DNA of 64,000 nt, taken from the NCBI GenBank assembly GCA_009760855.2, contig WPIO01000023.1, forward strand, positions 1-64,000, given 5' to 3'. This DNA is from Cristatella mucedo. Its lineage: Eukaryota > Bryozoa > Phylactolaemata > Cristatellidae. A program made the position numbers and the translations under genes. This document shows positions 43,444 to 55,507 of the stretch, one piece after another; within the stretch, counting starts at the first letter, position 1, and every line of letters starts with the position of its first letter. Below the pieces are notes generated by a model. The model saw only the letters and a program-made list of their open reading frames with translations, did no database searches and was not told where the DNA came from.

Positions 43444-44749
43444 GCAACTGTAGCAAGTAAACCTAACCGTAAGCCAATGTCATTGTAAATCATGTGCAAT
43501 ACTTAGGTGCCATGGATCTCTGATAAAACAAAAAACTAAACTTGACGTGACAAAGCAAAAAGATACAGTGTAACCATCATTTCTAATATAAATTTGAAAA
43601 ATATTAAAAAATGCACGCCGACTAATTGCATGCAGATGGGTGTTTTGAGTTTATATTTGAAGCAGTATTCCTTGCACTTTTTTCGCTTGCTTTTGTCAGG
43701 TTACATGATAAGATTAAATCAGAATAGACCTTTTCGTACGACGAAAAGTCGACGAGGCTACTTGCTTGCATGCTACTGTGGTTATTATTAACGATACGGC
43801 TTCCCCTACCTGAAAATACTGGCGGCCGGACTGTTTTAAATGCTCCATGAATGATTGTTCCCGGTGCCATTATTGCTCTACAATCTCCGATGAAGATAGC
43901 ACCTAAGTCATTGCGGCCAAATTCTTTAGATGCACAGGCAAGATTACTAATACTCAATAAGGACATAGTGCTCACTGAAACGAAATGCTGCCGAGTGCTT
44001 TAGCAAAATTAGTAAAGAGAATCTACCAAAGTCAAAGTATACTGAAGGTCTTCGTACAGTCGCTGCAGTGGTGATTCTGAGAATTGACAAGCTTTAAAAC
44101 CCGTGCGGGAGTTATGTTAGTCACATGCAAACATCCACGCTCGCCTGCCCGCACAAACACAAGCATAAAATCGTCCTTGCGCCATCGGGCACCACCCATG
44201 CACGTGAGCGCTTGGGGCGGTTGCTTGCAAACACACACATGTGTGCACACGTATGTGTGTGTGCAAGCGGACGTGTTTTTGTGAGCGTCTCATACACACA
44301 CACGCTCGCGCGAACCCGCGGGCTCGGCATAGAAATCCCCTAACACATTTTCTGAAGAATAGCTGTGGGATCAGTTTAAAATGAGAAACGAACTCTATTC
44401 ACTGGTCCTTGCAATTGATTTGAATTAATCGACGAAACAATTGCATTGAGAAATAAAGCGAGGCATATGCATCAATTCGACACACTTTCCATAGGCGCAT
44501 TCACCATCTACACATGCATAAATCTCCTTCAGTTAGCAACTTACGCACACCTTGCTGTCGAAAGTCAGCCATAAATCTTGAAGCATGTAGAAAGTGTTCA
44601 TTGATGTGGTTAGCTGTATTCTTTATCGTTGCCTCTTCTGCTAAGTTTTCATCAGCTTATCCTCACTGTTGTAATATCATAATGCACAACTACCCAATTA
44701 TCCGGATGAGCAAGCTCCTTTTAATAAGCACAATTTTTGGTATTGCCTA

Positions 44750-45158
44750 TGTTGTTTGTTCGCATAGCAGAGAGCCAGCCGATGCCCAACACCGACAGTT
44801 TATTCCCAACGCACGGAGCCCAAGAGCGCACGGCTCCCCTCGGCCCCTACTCTCACACGACTCCCCACTCCTCCACTCTCCAGTCCACCATCTCGCCACC
44901 AGCGGGTTACCGGCCTGTGTCCATACCACATCACAGGTGGACCGCAGCTGTGCACCGGCCGACCCAGATGGTGAATCCACCATCTGGCCACCAGTGGGTT
45001 ACTGGCCTGTGTCCACGCCACATCACAGGCTCATCAGAGGAGCCGGCATACAATACATACATACACACGCACATACGGACTACACGCCCCTTGACCTTAA
45101 GGTCACAAGTCAGGAGCCGGCATACAATACATACATACATACGTACATACGAACTACA
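44750..45158 (-). mobile_element. Solo LTR 2 with 5-bp target duplication GCCTA
   Basis: 409 bases from TGTTGTTTGTTCGC to GAACTACA, flanked by GCCTA at 44745-44749 and 45159-45163. Same family as the LTR at 32.3 kb. Read on the minus strand it has AATAAACTGTCGGTG about 45 bases before its end, and an internal repeat of the segment GGCTCC...GTCAAGGGGCGTGTAGT. It sits in unit 1 of the tandem array and no other unit has it, so it arrived after the array began to form. Confidence 0.88.
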
Positions 45159-46929
45159 GCCTAGATTTTCATGGGTTTACTGCAGCCAGGAAAATAGCTG
45201 GCCCTTACAAAAATCAAAGCATAAAACAATCTCGACTGACACTAAACTGGCTAGCACGAAGGGAAGAGTTGAGGTCTTACCAATCCATCGTAGCTGAGGC
45301 CATGTCAAGTTTTTGTAATCACATTGCGGATGCACGGATGCAAAATCCAAAAATGCTGATCGACCATCACATATCTCCTCAATCATTCTCGATTCAGACC
45401 AGATACAAGTAGAGTTATCTGTATGTTCGACGAAGATTCAACGAGCGATCACAAGTACAATTGTCCACGCGATCGGGTACGCACCCGTGCACGTGAGCGC
45501 TTGCCCGTGTTTTCGCACGCGCACACACGTGTGCCCACGTCTGTATGCACACCCACGTGCGTTTAATCGCACCGCGAACACACAGGCCTGCGAGCACCCA
45601 CGCATCTCCTCGGACATTTTCTGAAAAAATAGCTATTGGAGCAGCTTGAAATGAGAAGCAAACTCTATTCCCTGGTCCTTACAATTAATTTTAATCAATT
45701 GACGAAATACTTGCATTGCGGAATAAGGGAAATCTATCGCTTAGGCATATGCATCGATTCGGCACACTCATTGTATAGGCACATTCACCATCTTGACATG
45801 CACGGATCTCCTTCCGTCAGCAACTTATGCAGCCTCCGCCATCAAAAGTTGGCCTCTTCAGCTCAATTTTCACCAGCTTAACATTACTTCTGGATTAATA
45901 TAATACGACATTGACCAATTTTATGGATGAGCTTCCTCCTCTTAATATGTACGCTTTCTGCTATTGCCCAGATGGTAATAAGTTGACTGCAGCCGTGAAA
46001 ATAGATGACATATACAAAGATTGAAAACCTAAAAACACATAAAATAATCTTGACTGCCTCTACACAGGCTGGCTCGCAAGGAAGTTTGTAGGTCGTCGAA
46101 ATCCATCCTAGCTGAGGCCATGTCTAGTTTTTATGGCAACATTGCAGATTCACGGATGCAAAATCTGAAAATGCTGATTGACTATCACTTATCTCTTTAA
46201 TCGTTCTTCAGTAAGACCAGATACAGGTAGAATTTACCTTTTGGTACGACGAAGAGTCGACGAGGCTGCTTCCTTGCATGTTACTGTTTTTATTCTCGTC
46301 GGCACGGCCTCCCCTTCCTGAAAATCATTGCTGCACCACTGCTTTTAATGCTCCCTGAATGATTAGACCCGATAGCATCACCGCTCTAACATGTCCGAGG
46401 GAGATAGCACCTAAGGCATTACTGAAAAGTTCTTCAGATGCTCAGGCGAGATGATTGATACTCAAGAAGGACTTGGTTGTCGATGGAACGAAGCGCTGCC
46501 GAGAGCTTTAGCAAAATTAGGAAAGAAAATCTACCAAAGTTAAATTAAAGAGAAGGTCATCGTACATTCACAGCAGTGCCTGTCTTGAGAAGGGACGAGC
46601 TTTAAAACCCATGCGGGAGTTACCTGAGTCACATGCAAGAGTCAGAGCTAGCTTGAGCGCACTAACAGGGTTCGCGTGGGCTCACGAACAGATAAGCACA
46701 AACACACACTTACAATCGTCCACGCACTATAAGGCAACCACCCGTGTACATGAGCACTTGCCTGCGCGGCGTCGACACGTGTTGCAGATGAGACGAATCA
46801 TGCGGGCCGGCGAGGCCAAGTGCACGGACAGCTCGCCGATCCGGTGAGTGCCTGCCCTCACACACACACACGCACAAGTGTGTCGAAGTATGTGCTTGCG
46901 TGCAGGCGCACGTGTGTTTGTGAGTGCAG

Positions 46930-46940
46930 CTTACACACAC

Positions 46941-47014
<74 letters not shown>
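46930..47014. repeat. (CA)n microsatellite in array unit 3
   Basis: About 40 CA units, expanded relative to the corresponding CA/CG-rich block of other units. Cys/Val and His/Thr ORFs across it are artefacts. Confidence 0.95.
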
Positions 47015-47015
<1 letters not shown>

Positions 47016-49060
47016 CGCGCGAACCCGCTTTCGAGCGCATACACATCCCTTCGGACATTTTCTGAAGAATATCTGTAGTAGCACTTTAAAATGAGAAGAA
47101 ATGAACTCTAATCCCTGGTCCTTGCAATTGATTTAAAATTAATCAAATAAAAACTTGCCTTGCCCAAGAAAATACGTGTCGCTTAGGTATATGCATCGAT
47201 TTGGCAAACACATTTCGTAGGCACATTCACCATAAAGACATTCACGGATATCCTTCAGTCAGCAGCCTTCGCTATCGAATGTTTGCGTCTTCTGCATAGT
47301 GTTCATCACCTTACCCTTAGCGTTGGAATAATACAATGCAATTAGAATTATCCGTTTTGTCAGATGAAGAATCGACGGGGCTGCTTGTTTGCATGTTATC
47401 GTGTTTATTATTGCCGGCACGGCTTCCGCTACTTGAAAATGCTGGCTCCACCACCGCTTTAACTGCTCCCTGAATGATCGTTCCCAATGGCATCAATGTA
47501 ATAAAATCGCGGATGAAGATAGCACCAAAGACATTGTGGCAAAGTCCTTCAAATGCACGGTGAGATTATTGATACTCAAGCAGGACTTGGTGGTCAACGG
47601 AACGAAGAGCTGCCGAATGCGTTAGCAAAAATAGTAAAGAGAATCAACCAAAGCTTGAGTATAGATAAGTTCGTTGTACATTCGCAACAGTGCTGATTCT
47701 GAGAAGGGAATAGCTTTAAAACCCGTGCAGGAATTACCCTAGTGACATGCAATCGTCCACACTCGCATGCGCACACAAACACATACATACAATCGTACAT
47801 GCATGACAGGGTATACAATCGTGCACGTGCGCACTTGCGTGTGCGAGCACACACTTACATATATATACACGCGTGGTCACGTGTTTGTGTGCACGCCCAC
47901 GTGTGTTCGATCGCGCGAACACATTCGCCTGCGAGTACATACAAACCCCCTTACACATTTTCTGAAGAATAGCTGTGGGGCAGTTTAAAGTGAGGGGAAC
48001 AAACTCCCATCACTCGTCCTTGCAATTGATTTGAATTAATCGACGAAACACTTGCATCGAGAAATAAAGAGTGTGTCGCTTAAGGCATATGTATCGATTC
48101 GGCCCACACATTGCATAGGCTCATTCACCACCTCGATATGCACGGATCCCCTTCAGTCAGCAGCTAAGGCAGCCTTCGCTATCGAAAGTTTACCTGTTCT
48201 GCTCAATGTTCATCAGCTTACCCTTACTGTTGGAATATCAAAATAAGACACAAACCAATTTTCTGGATGAGCTTGCTCTTCTTAATAAGTAGAATTGTAG
48301 TCCATGTCATGATGGTAATTCGTTTACTTCAGCCGCGAAAAACTGGGATTTACAAAGTCAAATATTGAATCAATTGACAGCAGAAATCAATATCGACTGA
48401 CTCTAAATTTGTGTACATGCTGGAACATGTTAGGCCGTACCAATCCATCCCAGCTAAGGCCATGTCGAGTTTTCATAGCAACATTGTGGATTCACAGGTG
48501 CAAAATCCAAAAATGCTTATTGAAGATCACTTATCTCCTTAATCGCTATCAAGTCAGACCAGATACAAGTAGAAGTGACCTTTTCGTTCAACGAAGAGTC
48601 GACAAGGCTGCTTCTTTGCATCTTACTATGTTTATTATCGTCGGCACGGCTTCATCCACCTGGAAGTCCTGGCTGCTCACTGAATGCTCGTTCTCGACGG
48701 CATCAATGCTTTGAAATTTCCTACGGTGATTGTACCTTTGATATCGCTGCTAACTTCTTCAGATGAATAGGCGAGATGTCTGACACTCTAAATGAACTTG
48801 GTGGTCGATGGAACAGAACGCTGCCGAGTGCTTTAGGAAATTTAGGAAAAAGAACCTACCAAAGACAAATTGAAGAGAAGATCGTCGTACATTCGCAGCA
48901 GCGCTAGTCCTGAGAAGGGACTAGCTTTGAAACCCACGCGGAAGTTACCCTAGTCACATGCAAGAGTCTGGGCTACAAATACACGTACAACCGTCCGTGC
49001 AAGATCAGGTAGACACCTATGTACGTGAGCGCTTGTATGTGGGCACGCGTGCTCTCTCTC

Positions 49061-49069
49061 TCTCACACA

Positions 49070-49120
<51 letters not shown>
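49061..49120. repeat. (CA)n microsatellite in array unit 5
   Basis: A (CT)n start followed by about 28 CA units and then TG-rich sequence, at the same position within the unit as the tract in unit 3. Confidence 0.95.
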
Positions 49121-49122
<2 letters not shown>

Positions 49123-49756
49123 GTGTGTGTTGGCACGTGTGTGTGTGTGCGCGCACGCGCAGACGCACGTGTGTTTGAGCGAGCCGCTCAGCGGCACACA
49201 CACATGCCTATGAGCTTATTCACATCCCCTCCTGGCACGTGCTCTGAAGAATAGCTGTTTTAGGAGTTTAAAATGAGGAAACGAACTCTATTTGCTAGTC
49301 TTTGCAATTGATATGAATATATCAACAAAACACTAGCATCGTGCAATTAAGGTCATGTAATGCTTAGGCATGTGCATATATTTGGCGCACACATTGCATA
49401 GGCGCATTTACCATCTGGATATGCACGGATCTCCTTCTGTCAGCTGCTTACGCAGCCTTCGCTATTGAAAGTTTTCTGCTTCTCTCAGTTTCCATCAGCT
49501 TACCCTTACATATCATAATAGGACACTAATCAATTTTCTATATGAGCTTGCTACTCCTAATAAGCACTCATTCTGCCACGGCCCATATTGTAACGGTATT
49601 ACTGCAGCCGGTAAAATAGCTGAAATTTTCAAAGAAAAAGATTGAATAAGTTAAAAGCATACAATAATCTGGACTCAATCTAAACTGGCTGACAGCCTGG
49701 AACATACCAATACGGTCATACCAATATATCATAGCTGCTGGGACCATGTCATTTTC

Positions 49757-49840
49757 TGATCATATTAATAATGATAATAAACTTGATAAAGTGCCCTCAG
49801 AGAACTTAGTTTTTTCTAGGCGCTTTACATTTGCTTGAAA
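49757..49840 (-). mobile_element. LINE 3' end only, inside array unit 5
   Basis: AATAATGATAATAAACTTGATAAAGTGCCC...TAGGCGCTTTACATTTGC: reverse-complement stem-loop with tail. Unit sequence resumes at ACATTGCGGGTTCAGGG, matching ACATTGCGGATGCACGG in unit 1. Confidence 0.8.
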
Positions 49841-49944
49841 CATTGCGGGTTCAGGGTTGCAAAATTTAAAAATTATTATCCACCATCACCTATCTCCTCA
49901 ATCGCACTTAAGTCAGCACCTTACCTGTCGATCAATATGGCTAT

Positions 49945-50090
49945 GTAAATATAAATATAATTCATTTGTATAGCGCCCCAAGAGAACTAAATCTCTATTC
50001 AGGCGCTTCACATATGCCTCAGGGCTCGAGCCCACGACTTCAGCCAGACCTTGGTCGGGGCGAGCACCTTAACCGCTGGACCAACCCAGC
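49945..50090 (-). mobile_element. SINE-A copy 3
   Basis: Reverse orientation: TAATTCATTTGTATAGCGCCCCAAGAGAACTAAATCTCTATTCAGGCGC tail, CTCGAGCCCACGAC B box, CCTTAACCGCTGGACCAACCCAGC A-box head. The tail hairpin is intact. Confidence 0.88.
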
Positions 50091-50389
50091 AGAGCGTTTC
50101 TTCTCAGCAAGGCATATATATATCCAGACAATCTATTCCCAAGGTAGCATTATTGCTGGACTCCTAGTTTAAGTTCTTCGCTACACCTTATTATACACCA
50201 CTAAACATGCAATTGGTGACTTCATCTCCAAGTTTATTCTCAAAGAAGACTACACGCTTTCTAGATCCCATGCGAGAAGTTCTGAGAGGCTTAGATTACT
50301 GCTGCCTTGCATAAGCAACATAACGGAGTATGCTACCAGCCTCAAAGTTTGCTTAAGAGTGTCTGATAGCAATGATCGCCAAATACTTT

Positions 50390-50860
50390 AGCAAGTGCTT
50401 GCCATGTAGCCTGCGCATCACTGACACTTCACTGAATTTTTTAGATTCTACCTCAATGGGAGATTTCGGACGCTACATTGTAAGCGCAAATGGTCATCAG
50501 ATTAGCTTATGCGGACATAAAACCCCTAGCGTATGTTCTACTTCAACATCATTTCACGAATTATCTTATATAGGTTTTTATCTCTCTACAGCGGATATTC
50601 AACTGTGCCATTTTTTTTAGCTCTCCTAGCCTTCCAGAATTTTAAACTCTCTTAAGGCCTTTTTAGTATGTATTGCTGCACTCTAGTTTGGATGGCAGCA
50701 ATTGTCTCAAATTGAATGATAGAATTACATGGTTCGACCAGCATACCTCCGGTCGCCTTTGCGAGAAGCTCGGGCGTCATTTTCCAAAATGAGCTTTTAC
50801 TAGAATATCACATCAGTTGGAGAGCTAAAATTAATATGGAGCTGACTTGAAATTCTCAGC
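50390..50860 (+). mobile_element. Highly decayed LINE RT fragment
   Basis: Plus-strand sequence follows the RT region from the SYLSGR-equivalent (TTCTACCTCAATGGGAGATTTCGGACG, about 50447) to the position after YADD (GGATGGCAGCAATTGTCTCAAATTGAATG, about 50690), by comparison with 39120-39470. No tail. Confidence 0.55.
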
Positions 50861-51788
50861 GTTAACTCGGATAACGGGCATCTTCTTTAGTGAATCGCCC
50901 CTCAACATTCACAGTAAAAGATTTGAATCCGTGTAAATTTTCGAGATTAAAGAGCTAAGCAAATTTATATTTACGTTATGGAGGAACTGATCTTTTATCT
51001 ACCACCGCTGGCTAGCGAGAACGATCACACGGCTGGGGAACAGCTACAGATTATACCGGAAACGATGGTTACCGAGCACAGCCCGGAGCTGTATTTACGT
51101 CGCGCCGGATGACAACGAAAAGAAAACTAATATTTGTATTAGAGTTACTGATTGCAAACAAATTCCCCGGTGAAATATTCGGTCCGAACTGTTGTCAAAT
51201 GTGATAATCAAGGAGGACTTAGTAGCGGGAAAGTTTTCGTAAGGGTCGTGGGGTCACTTCCTGTTGCCATTTTGCTCGACCGGAGCATGCGGTTGTGCGG
51301 TGGCCGCCAGAAAAAGAAGCGAACTGCGGTTGTATAACGTCTACCCAATGTAAAGGGCTGCTATTCAGCCGCACGAATTAAAGCTTGAAGATTGCAGTTG
51401 CAACGGCTACTGAGCTCGGACACGCATTGTCCAAGCCATGACATCTACCGGATCTTCTTCTTGGAGCCTGAATAGCCGGGGTTATCTCTACGAATCTATC
51501 GGTAAATCACTGATCCCTTCGCCGCTTCAGGTTTCAGTTGGAGTTTTTCTGATATTTCATACTCTTTTCTTATCTTATTTTGGTAATTCAATGAGCAAAC
51601 CTGGTAGGCGCGGCGTGACGGGTAGTTGTCGGCTCCTGGTACATGTAGCTTCTCGTGTAAGTTGATCCTGACATGTTTCCGATCTATTTACGATGCAAGT
51701 AGTAGACTTGCTTGTGTATTAAGTGTTTAGATATTTTCCTTTTATTGTGTGTAATCCTTACACTTTTCGGAGGTGCGTCCATTCATAG
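50861..51788. other. Intergenic, anonymous
   Basis: No recognised repeat. Plus-strand ORFs of 61 and 75 codons (51152-51337, 51438-51665) show no motif. Confidence 0.4.
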
Positions 51789-51912
51789 AAGTTGAAATAA
51801 TATTATTCGTTTGTAAAGCGCCCTACGAGCTTAATCTCTATTCAGGCCCTTCAAATATGCCATGGGAGTCGAGCCCACGAGCTCGGCCCGACCTTGGTCG
51901 GAGTGAGCAGCT
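51789..51912 (-). mobile_element. SINE-A copy 4, divergent
   Basis: Reverse orientation: GTAAAGCGCCCTACGAGCTTAATCTCTATTCAGGCCC tail and GTCGAGCCCACGAGCTCGGCC B-box region, ending at GAGTGAGCAGCTT. The tail hairpin is degraded. Confidence 0.75.
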
Positions 51913-52429
51913 TGTCCTGTTCACGTACACATCTCACCTCTCTTTTATTGAACTTTAAATTATTAATCAAAATTTCAAAGTTAAGGGCGGTAATTCTCGC
52001 TGAGTGGACCAGAAACTCGATCTGGTCCCTGTAACTCATTGAGAGATCGCGTTATCCTGCTGTCAATTGCCTTGCTGTGTCAAATGTGGTTATATTTTGC
52101 TTTAATTGGATGTTGATAGGCAATGGCCTGAATGCTGCAGACAGCAGCAAAGATCAGAGAACCAGAGAGAGACGAGAGGGAGAGAGAGAGAGAGAGACCG
52201 TAGTGATACCAGATGGTTTGTGAAATTATACATTTTTATACTTTTTTAAATAATACCAATGAGTAAATACTGCAAAATTCTGCCGTGAAACTCGGTGGGA
52301 ATAGATAATTGTCGAGTGGTAGGCAACCGTTGTCTGCTCTAGATTACCTCACTGCAGTTAAGCCAATCGCTGCTTCGGAGGGCCTCGCTCACCCCAATAA
52401 GAGTTCACTGGCATTTGTTTCCTAAAATA
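51913..52429. other. Intergenic, anonymous
   Basis: Contains a short GA-rich tract (52155-52198). No gene. Confidence 0.4.
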
Positions 52430-52900
52430 TAATAATTATTATTAAAGATACGAATAACACCATAAGATAATTTAATCTCTCGAGGCACTTTACATGTGCA
52501 AGGAAAGAAGCATTTCAATTGGTTAGTTATGGCACGGGCAACGATTTCCGCATGCCTGCACATACAAAGGACTATTCACACGGACTCAGTAAAGGCACTG
52601 AGGAAAAGGTAGGTTTGTGCTTTCGTTTGTAACGCTTCTTAAGTCAGGAAATGATGCAATGTCAGTCAGTAGTGCGATCCACACTTATGGGGCTTACGAA
52701 CTGAAGGCAAGGCCTCCAAGGGATTTGATGCACTATAGAAGCACAGCCAGCGATCAGTCAAAAGAGCAGGTGGTGCAATCGAAAGCCTCAATATTAAATA
52801 TTTAAGATAGATAGGTTGGGGGTAGCAAATAAAAAGATGTAAAGGCCTAATAAATAGCTAGTGCAGATCGGTGATAAGTAGTATACCTGCGATTTATATA
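52430..52900 (-). mobile_element. L2/CR1-like LINE copy, 3' part, decayed
   Basis: ATTATTATTAAAG tail, ATCTCTCGAGGCACTTTACATGTGC end, 3' UTR words, then C-terminal ORF region (GGCTTACGAACTGAAGGCAAGGCCTCC, about 52690) by comparison with 17220-17270. Confidence 0.7.
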
Positions 52901-53023
52901 TTCCAAATCCAGGCTGTTTGAGTCATTCAATTGTCTCCTCACATTAGTGCAGCTGAAGTTTCTGGGGGCTGTTACAACCCTGATCCTGAAGACCATGGCC
53001 ATGAACATTTTTCTATGCAATCA

Positions 53024-53060
53024 TACACACACACACACACACACACACACTCTCTCTCTC
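53024..53060. repeat. (CA)n-(CT)n microsatellite
   Basis: About 13 CA units followed by TCTC repeats. Confidence 0.93.
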
Positions 53061-53814
53061 ACTCCCCTCTCTTTTGGTATTGCTAGATAGTATAAGGGAA
53101 ACCATACAGTGCAACCACTCGAGGATTGGATTATTCATTAACACGGTAACAGGTTGGATCTGACCTTGTCATCTCATATTCAAGTCATAAGCAGCATATG
53201 ATTGTTCAGCTATTGAAAACAAATGGCAACCTTTGGTCACAGCTTGAAAAGCCCTACTTGTTTGTTGGTTTTGACTACTCGGCTTAACTCATGAGAAGAA
53301 ACGCTATTAACGTTTAGCCTCAGCCTTTTTATATTAAAAAATCTGTCAAATAATTATAATCTTGTGCTGTGGAATGTAGTCACCAAAATTGGATAACATT
53401 ATCACAATTGTCCCCTTCACTCTAACTCTTAAAAAGTTGCTGATATGAGTTCGACCATTACTTATAAAGTGCAACCACCTTATGCAACCAATTTCTTGCC
53501 TAAGCTGCAATCTCTGTTGCTAGTTTTGTATAAGAACTGTACACACTATTTTTTGTAAGAGGTTTCTGTTGTCGAATTTGGTTCTATGTTTTGGACCATT
53601 CTATCTCTTTGGTGTTTACACCCTTTTGGTTTCAATTATTAATTTAATGATCGGTGTCGTACATCAGTTCAAACTAGGCTGATAGATCGTAACAATGAAC
53701 TGTGTAGCCAAGGTGCCACTCGTCTTGTTGCCTTCGTTCAAACGCCATTGAATTAATTGCATGAATGCAGTTGCACCGAAAAAACTCCAAAACTTGCCGA
53801 AAGTTTTAGAAATA
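53061..53814. other. Intergenic, anonymous AT-rich
   Basis: No recognised gene or repeat. Confidence 0.45.
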
Positions 53815-54070
53815 AAATAATAATAATAATAACACTTGATAAAGGGCCCTCAGAAAACTCAATCTCTTTCTAGTCGCTTTACATTTGCTGCAAAGGAAAT
53901 ACGATCGAGTGGTTAGTAATAGCATGCTCAATAAACAACAAGAATAATATGATTTGGGATGACATGCACAGGGTCAGCATGCAAGTGTGGTTAGTGACTG
54001 CATGCACAATGTCAGGACACATAATCACATAACGGACAAGAAATCACATTTCATGTCTTAGCAAGTATAA
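53815..54070 (-). mobile_element. L2/CR1-like LINE copy, 3' end
   Basis: AATAATAATAATAACACTTGATAAAGGGCCC tail and stem-loop, TGCTGCAAAGGAAATACGATCGAGTGG, then 3' UTR to about 54050. Confidence 0.82.
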
Positions 54071-54182
54071 AGAATGAGGATTGCTTATGACTTGATACAG
54101 CTGACAAAAAGGGCTCTAAGAGGTCTGTCAAGTCGCTCCGTTGCTCTGGGGTGGTAAAATTGCACCTATTTATTAGAAAGGT

Positions 54183-54316
54183 TGAATGGTTTGGCCCAGG
54201 GGTCTAGATGCTCACCTATAATTACCGTGGTCAAGACAAATGCATTTGATGACCGAGGTCGTGGGCTCAAGCTCTGAAGCGTATGTGAGGCACGTGGATA
54301 GATTATGTTCTCGTAG

Positions 54317-54320
<4 letters not shown>
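54183..54320 (+). mobile_element. SINE-A copy 6, divergent, ending in (AT)n
   Basis: GGTTTGGCCCAGGGGTCTAGATGCTCACC head, GAGGTCGTGGGCTCAAGCTCTGAAGCGTATGTGAGGCACG body. An insertion of about 25 bases separates the boxes. It passes into an (AT)n run at 54320. Confidence 0.7.

Positions 54321-54377
<57 letters not shown>
54321..54377. repeat. (AT)n microsatellite at a SINE-A 3' end
   Basis: About 28 TA units directly after SINE-A copy 6. Confidence 0.96.
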
Positions 54378-54381
<4 letters not shown>

Positions 54382-54433
54382 GAATTAATTATAAATATTT
54401 TTTATATAATCTTTGAAATTCTTAACAATATTT

Positions 54434-54572
54434 AGGTGTCCTTGGATCTTAGTCCAGGAGGTAAAGTGCCTGCTCTTCACAACTCAGGTCGTGGAGTCTT
54501 GGGTTGAAGTCCTGAAGTGGGCCATTTTTTATCACCCACTTCAAGTAAATGATGCTGTTAAAATCAGCTAAA
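54434..54572 (+). mobile_element. SINE-B-related copy 6
   Basis: CTTGGATCTTAGTCCAGGAGGTAAAG head, GTCTTGGGTTGAAGTCC B-box-like, GCCATTTTTTATCACCCACTTCAAG, ending GCTGTTAAAATCAGCTA. With copies 7 and 8 it forms a diverged subfamily. Confidence 0.7.
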
Positions 54573-55215
54573 AAAAATTAGCAAAGGCCCTACGTTAGAG
54601 CAATCCTTCGTGTGTGCATATGCTATGTCTTTGTGATTATCTCTGTTCTTGACTCCACATATCCATAAAGACTATGAGGTTGTAATACTCGCAAGTTCTC
54701 CGAGGCGCACTCAAAACTTCAGGGGCTGTGATGCGCATGTGATAGCCAACAACTTCATCTGATGTAACATAGAGACCGTGAGAAGCATAGCTGAGTCAGA
54801 AGGATATTCGAGTAGCTAAGTAGTATCAAAGTGGTGGGGAGGACCATTGGGCAGAATTGCCATCATGGGCAGTGCGATATATCCTTATTCTCTAGAATTT
54901 CGGAAGTTAGCTTCATAGTTAAGGGACAGCATAGCAAAAGGTTCTGTCACTTGACAGCCTTGAAATTGCATACGAAAGGTAAGTGCATAGGTATATTTTA
55001 TTCTCTAAGGGTGCTGAACTAAAGTTGTATTCTTATTTTCATAAAGAGCGACCTGTTGCAGTAATTGAGCTGCGACCTCTGTCGTGAAGTGGGCACACCT
55101 CACCTCGATTCGACCCACCACGTGCACCTAGCTAGCCCTTTATTCCCACCTGGTGACAAAATGCTTGAGTAGCAGCTGGCACACCTGATGGTTTAGGCTG
55201 CTGGTGCAGATACCT
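54573..55215. other. Intergenic; weak dispersed repeat and an exon-like ORF
   Basis: 54690-54830 resembles the repeat at 30080-30255 and 61560-61830. A 50-codon frame ends at a good donor, GAAAG|GTAAGTG (54977-54984), but no acceptor or homology supports an exon. Confidence 0.35.
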
Positions 55216-55507
55216 AAGCCGGCCTGCAGGACCCTTCGAGAGTCCAACGTGGCCCAGGGGAACTGCTTGCCTCTCAGACTTGGCTACTTGCAGCAGCTGA
55301 GAGGTATGTCAAACCAGCCACACTCAGGCAAGCAGCAGACGCTGCATCTCCTAAGCTTTCCGGGCTGGTGGTAGGCTTCGAGTGCAACCTGCCATTAGCT
55401 GGGCTGCCCTGCAATGCATGCAGTGCTGACATCTGCAATGGCTGTACAGATACTTGCTGGGTGTTCAATTTTCTTCTGCCTAAATGTCATCGGTCTGCTT
55501 GTTATTT
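55216..55507 (+). CDS. Unidentified cysteine-rich ORF fragment
   Basis: Open for about 97 codons with no early ATG. The end is cysteine-rich (LPCNACSADICNGCTDTCW). It lies 2.5 kb upstream of the Scm MBT exon on the same strand, but does not match the known Scm N-terminus. Likely fortuitous in GC-richer DNA. Confidence 0.2.

Larger units (their letters stand above)
43721..49925. repeat. Tandem array of five diverged ~1.2-kb units (macrosatellite-like)
   Basis: Units start at about 43721, 45415, 46229, 47345 and 48570, and the last ends near 49925. Each start shows (A/T)CCTTTTCGTACGACGAAGAGTCGACGAGGCT-like sequence. Then come, in order, a GAAGATAGCACC/TTGATACTCAA block, CTGCCGAGTGCTTTAGCAAAATTAG, CGTACATTCGCAGCAGTGCT, TTTAAAACCCGTGCGGGAGTTA, a CA/TG/CG-rich block, ACATTTTCTGAAGAATAGCTGT, a CTTGCAATTGATT block, a CACGGATCTCCTTC block, and AGCTGAGGCCATGTC with an ACCAGATACAAGTAG end. 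Unit 1 holds a solo LTR and unit 5 a LINE tail, unit 2 lacks about 400 bases, and unit 3 lacks about 270. No coding frame is shared by all units. Confidence 0.85.

Noticed and set aside
43622-43975. Hexapeptide-repeat (dynactin p27/p25-like) protein on the minus strand
   Set aside because: A GAIFIGD...GTIIHG phrase looked suggestive, but the homologous blocks of the other array units do not keep the frame, so conservation is at the DNA level.
46848-47078. Histidine/threonine-rich peptide genes in the array
   Set aside because: Pure (CA)n translation.
55216-55507. Upstream Scm exon (zinc-finger region)
   Set aside because: Cysteine-rich, but the spacing does not match the Scm FCS finger, there is no acceptor/donor pair in phase, and no WDxYL segment.
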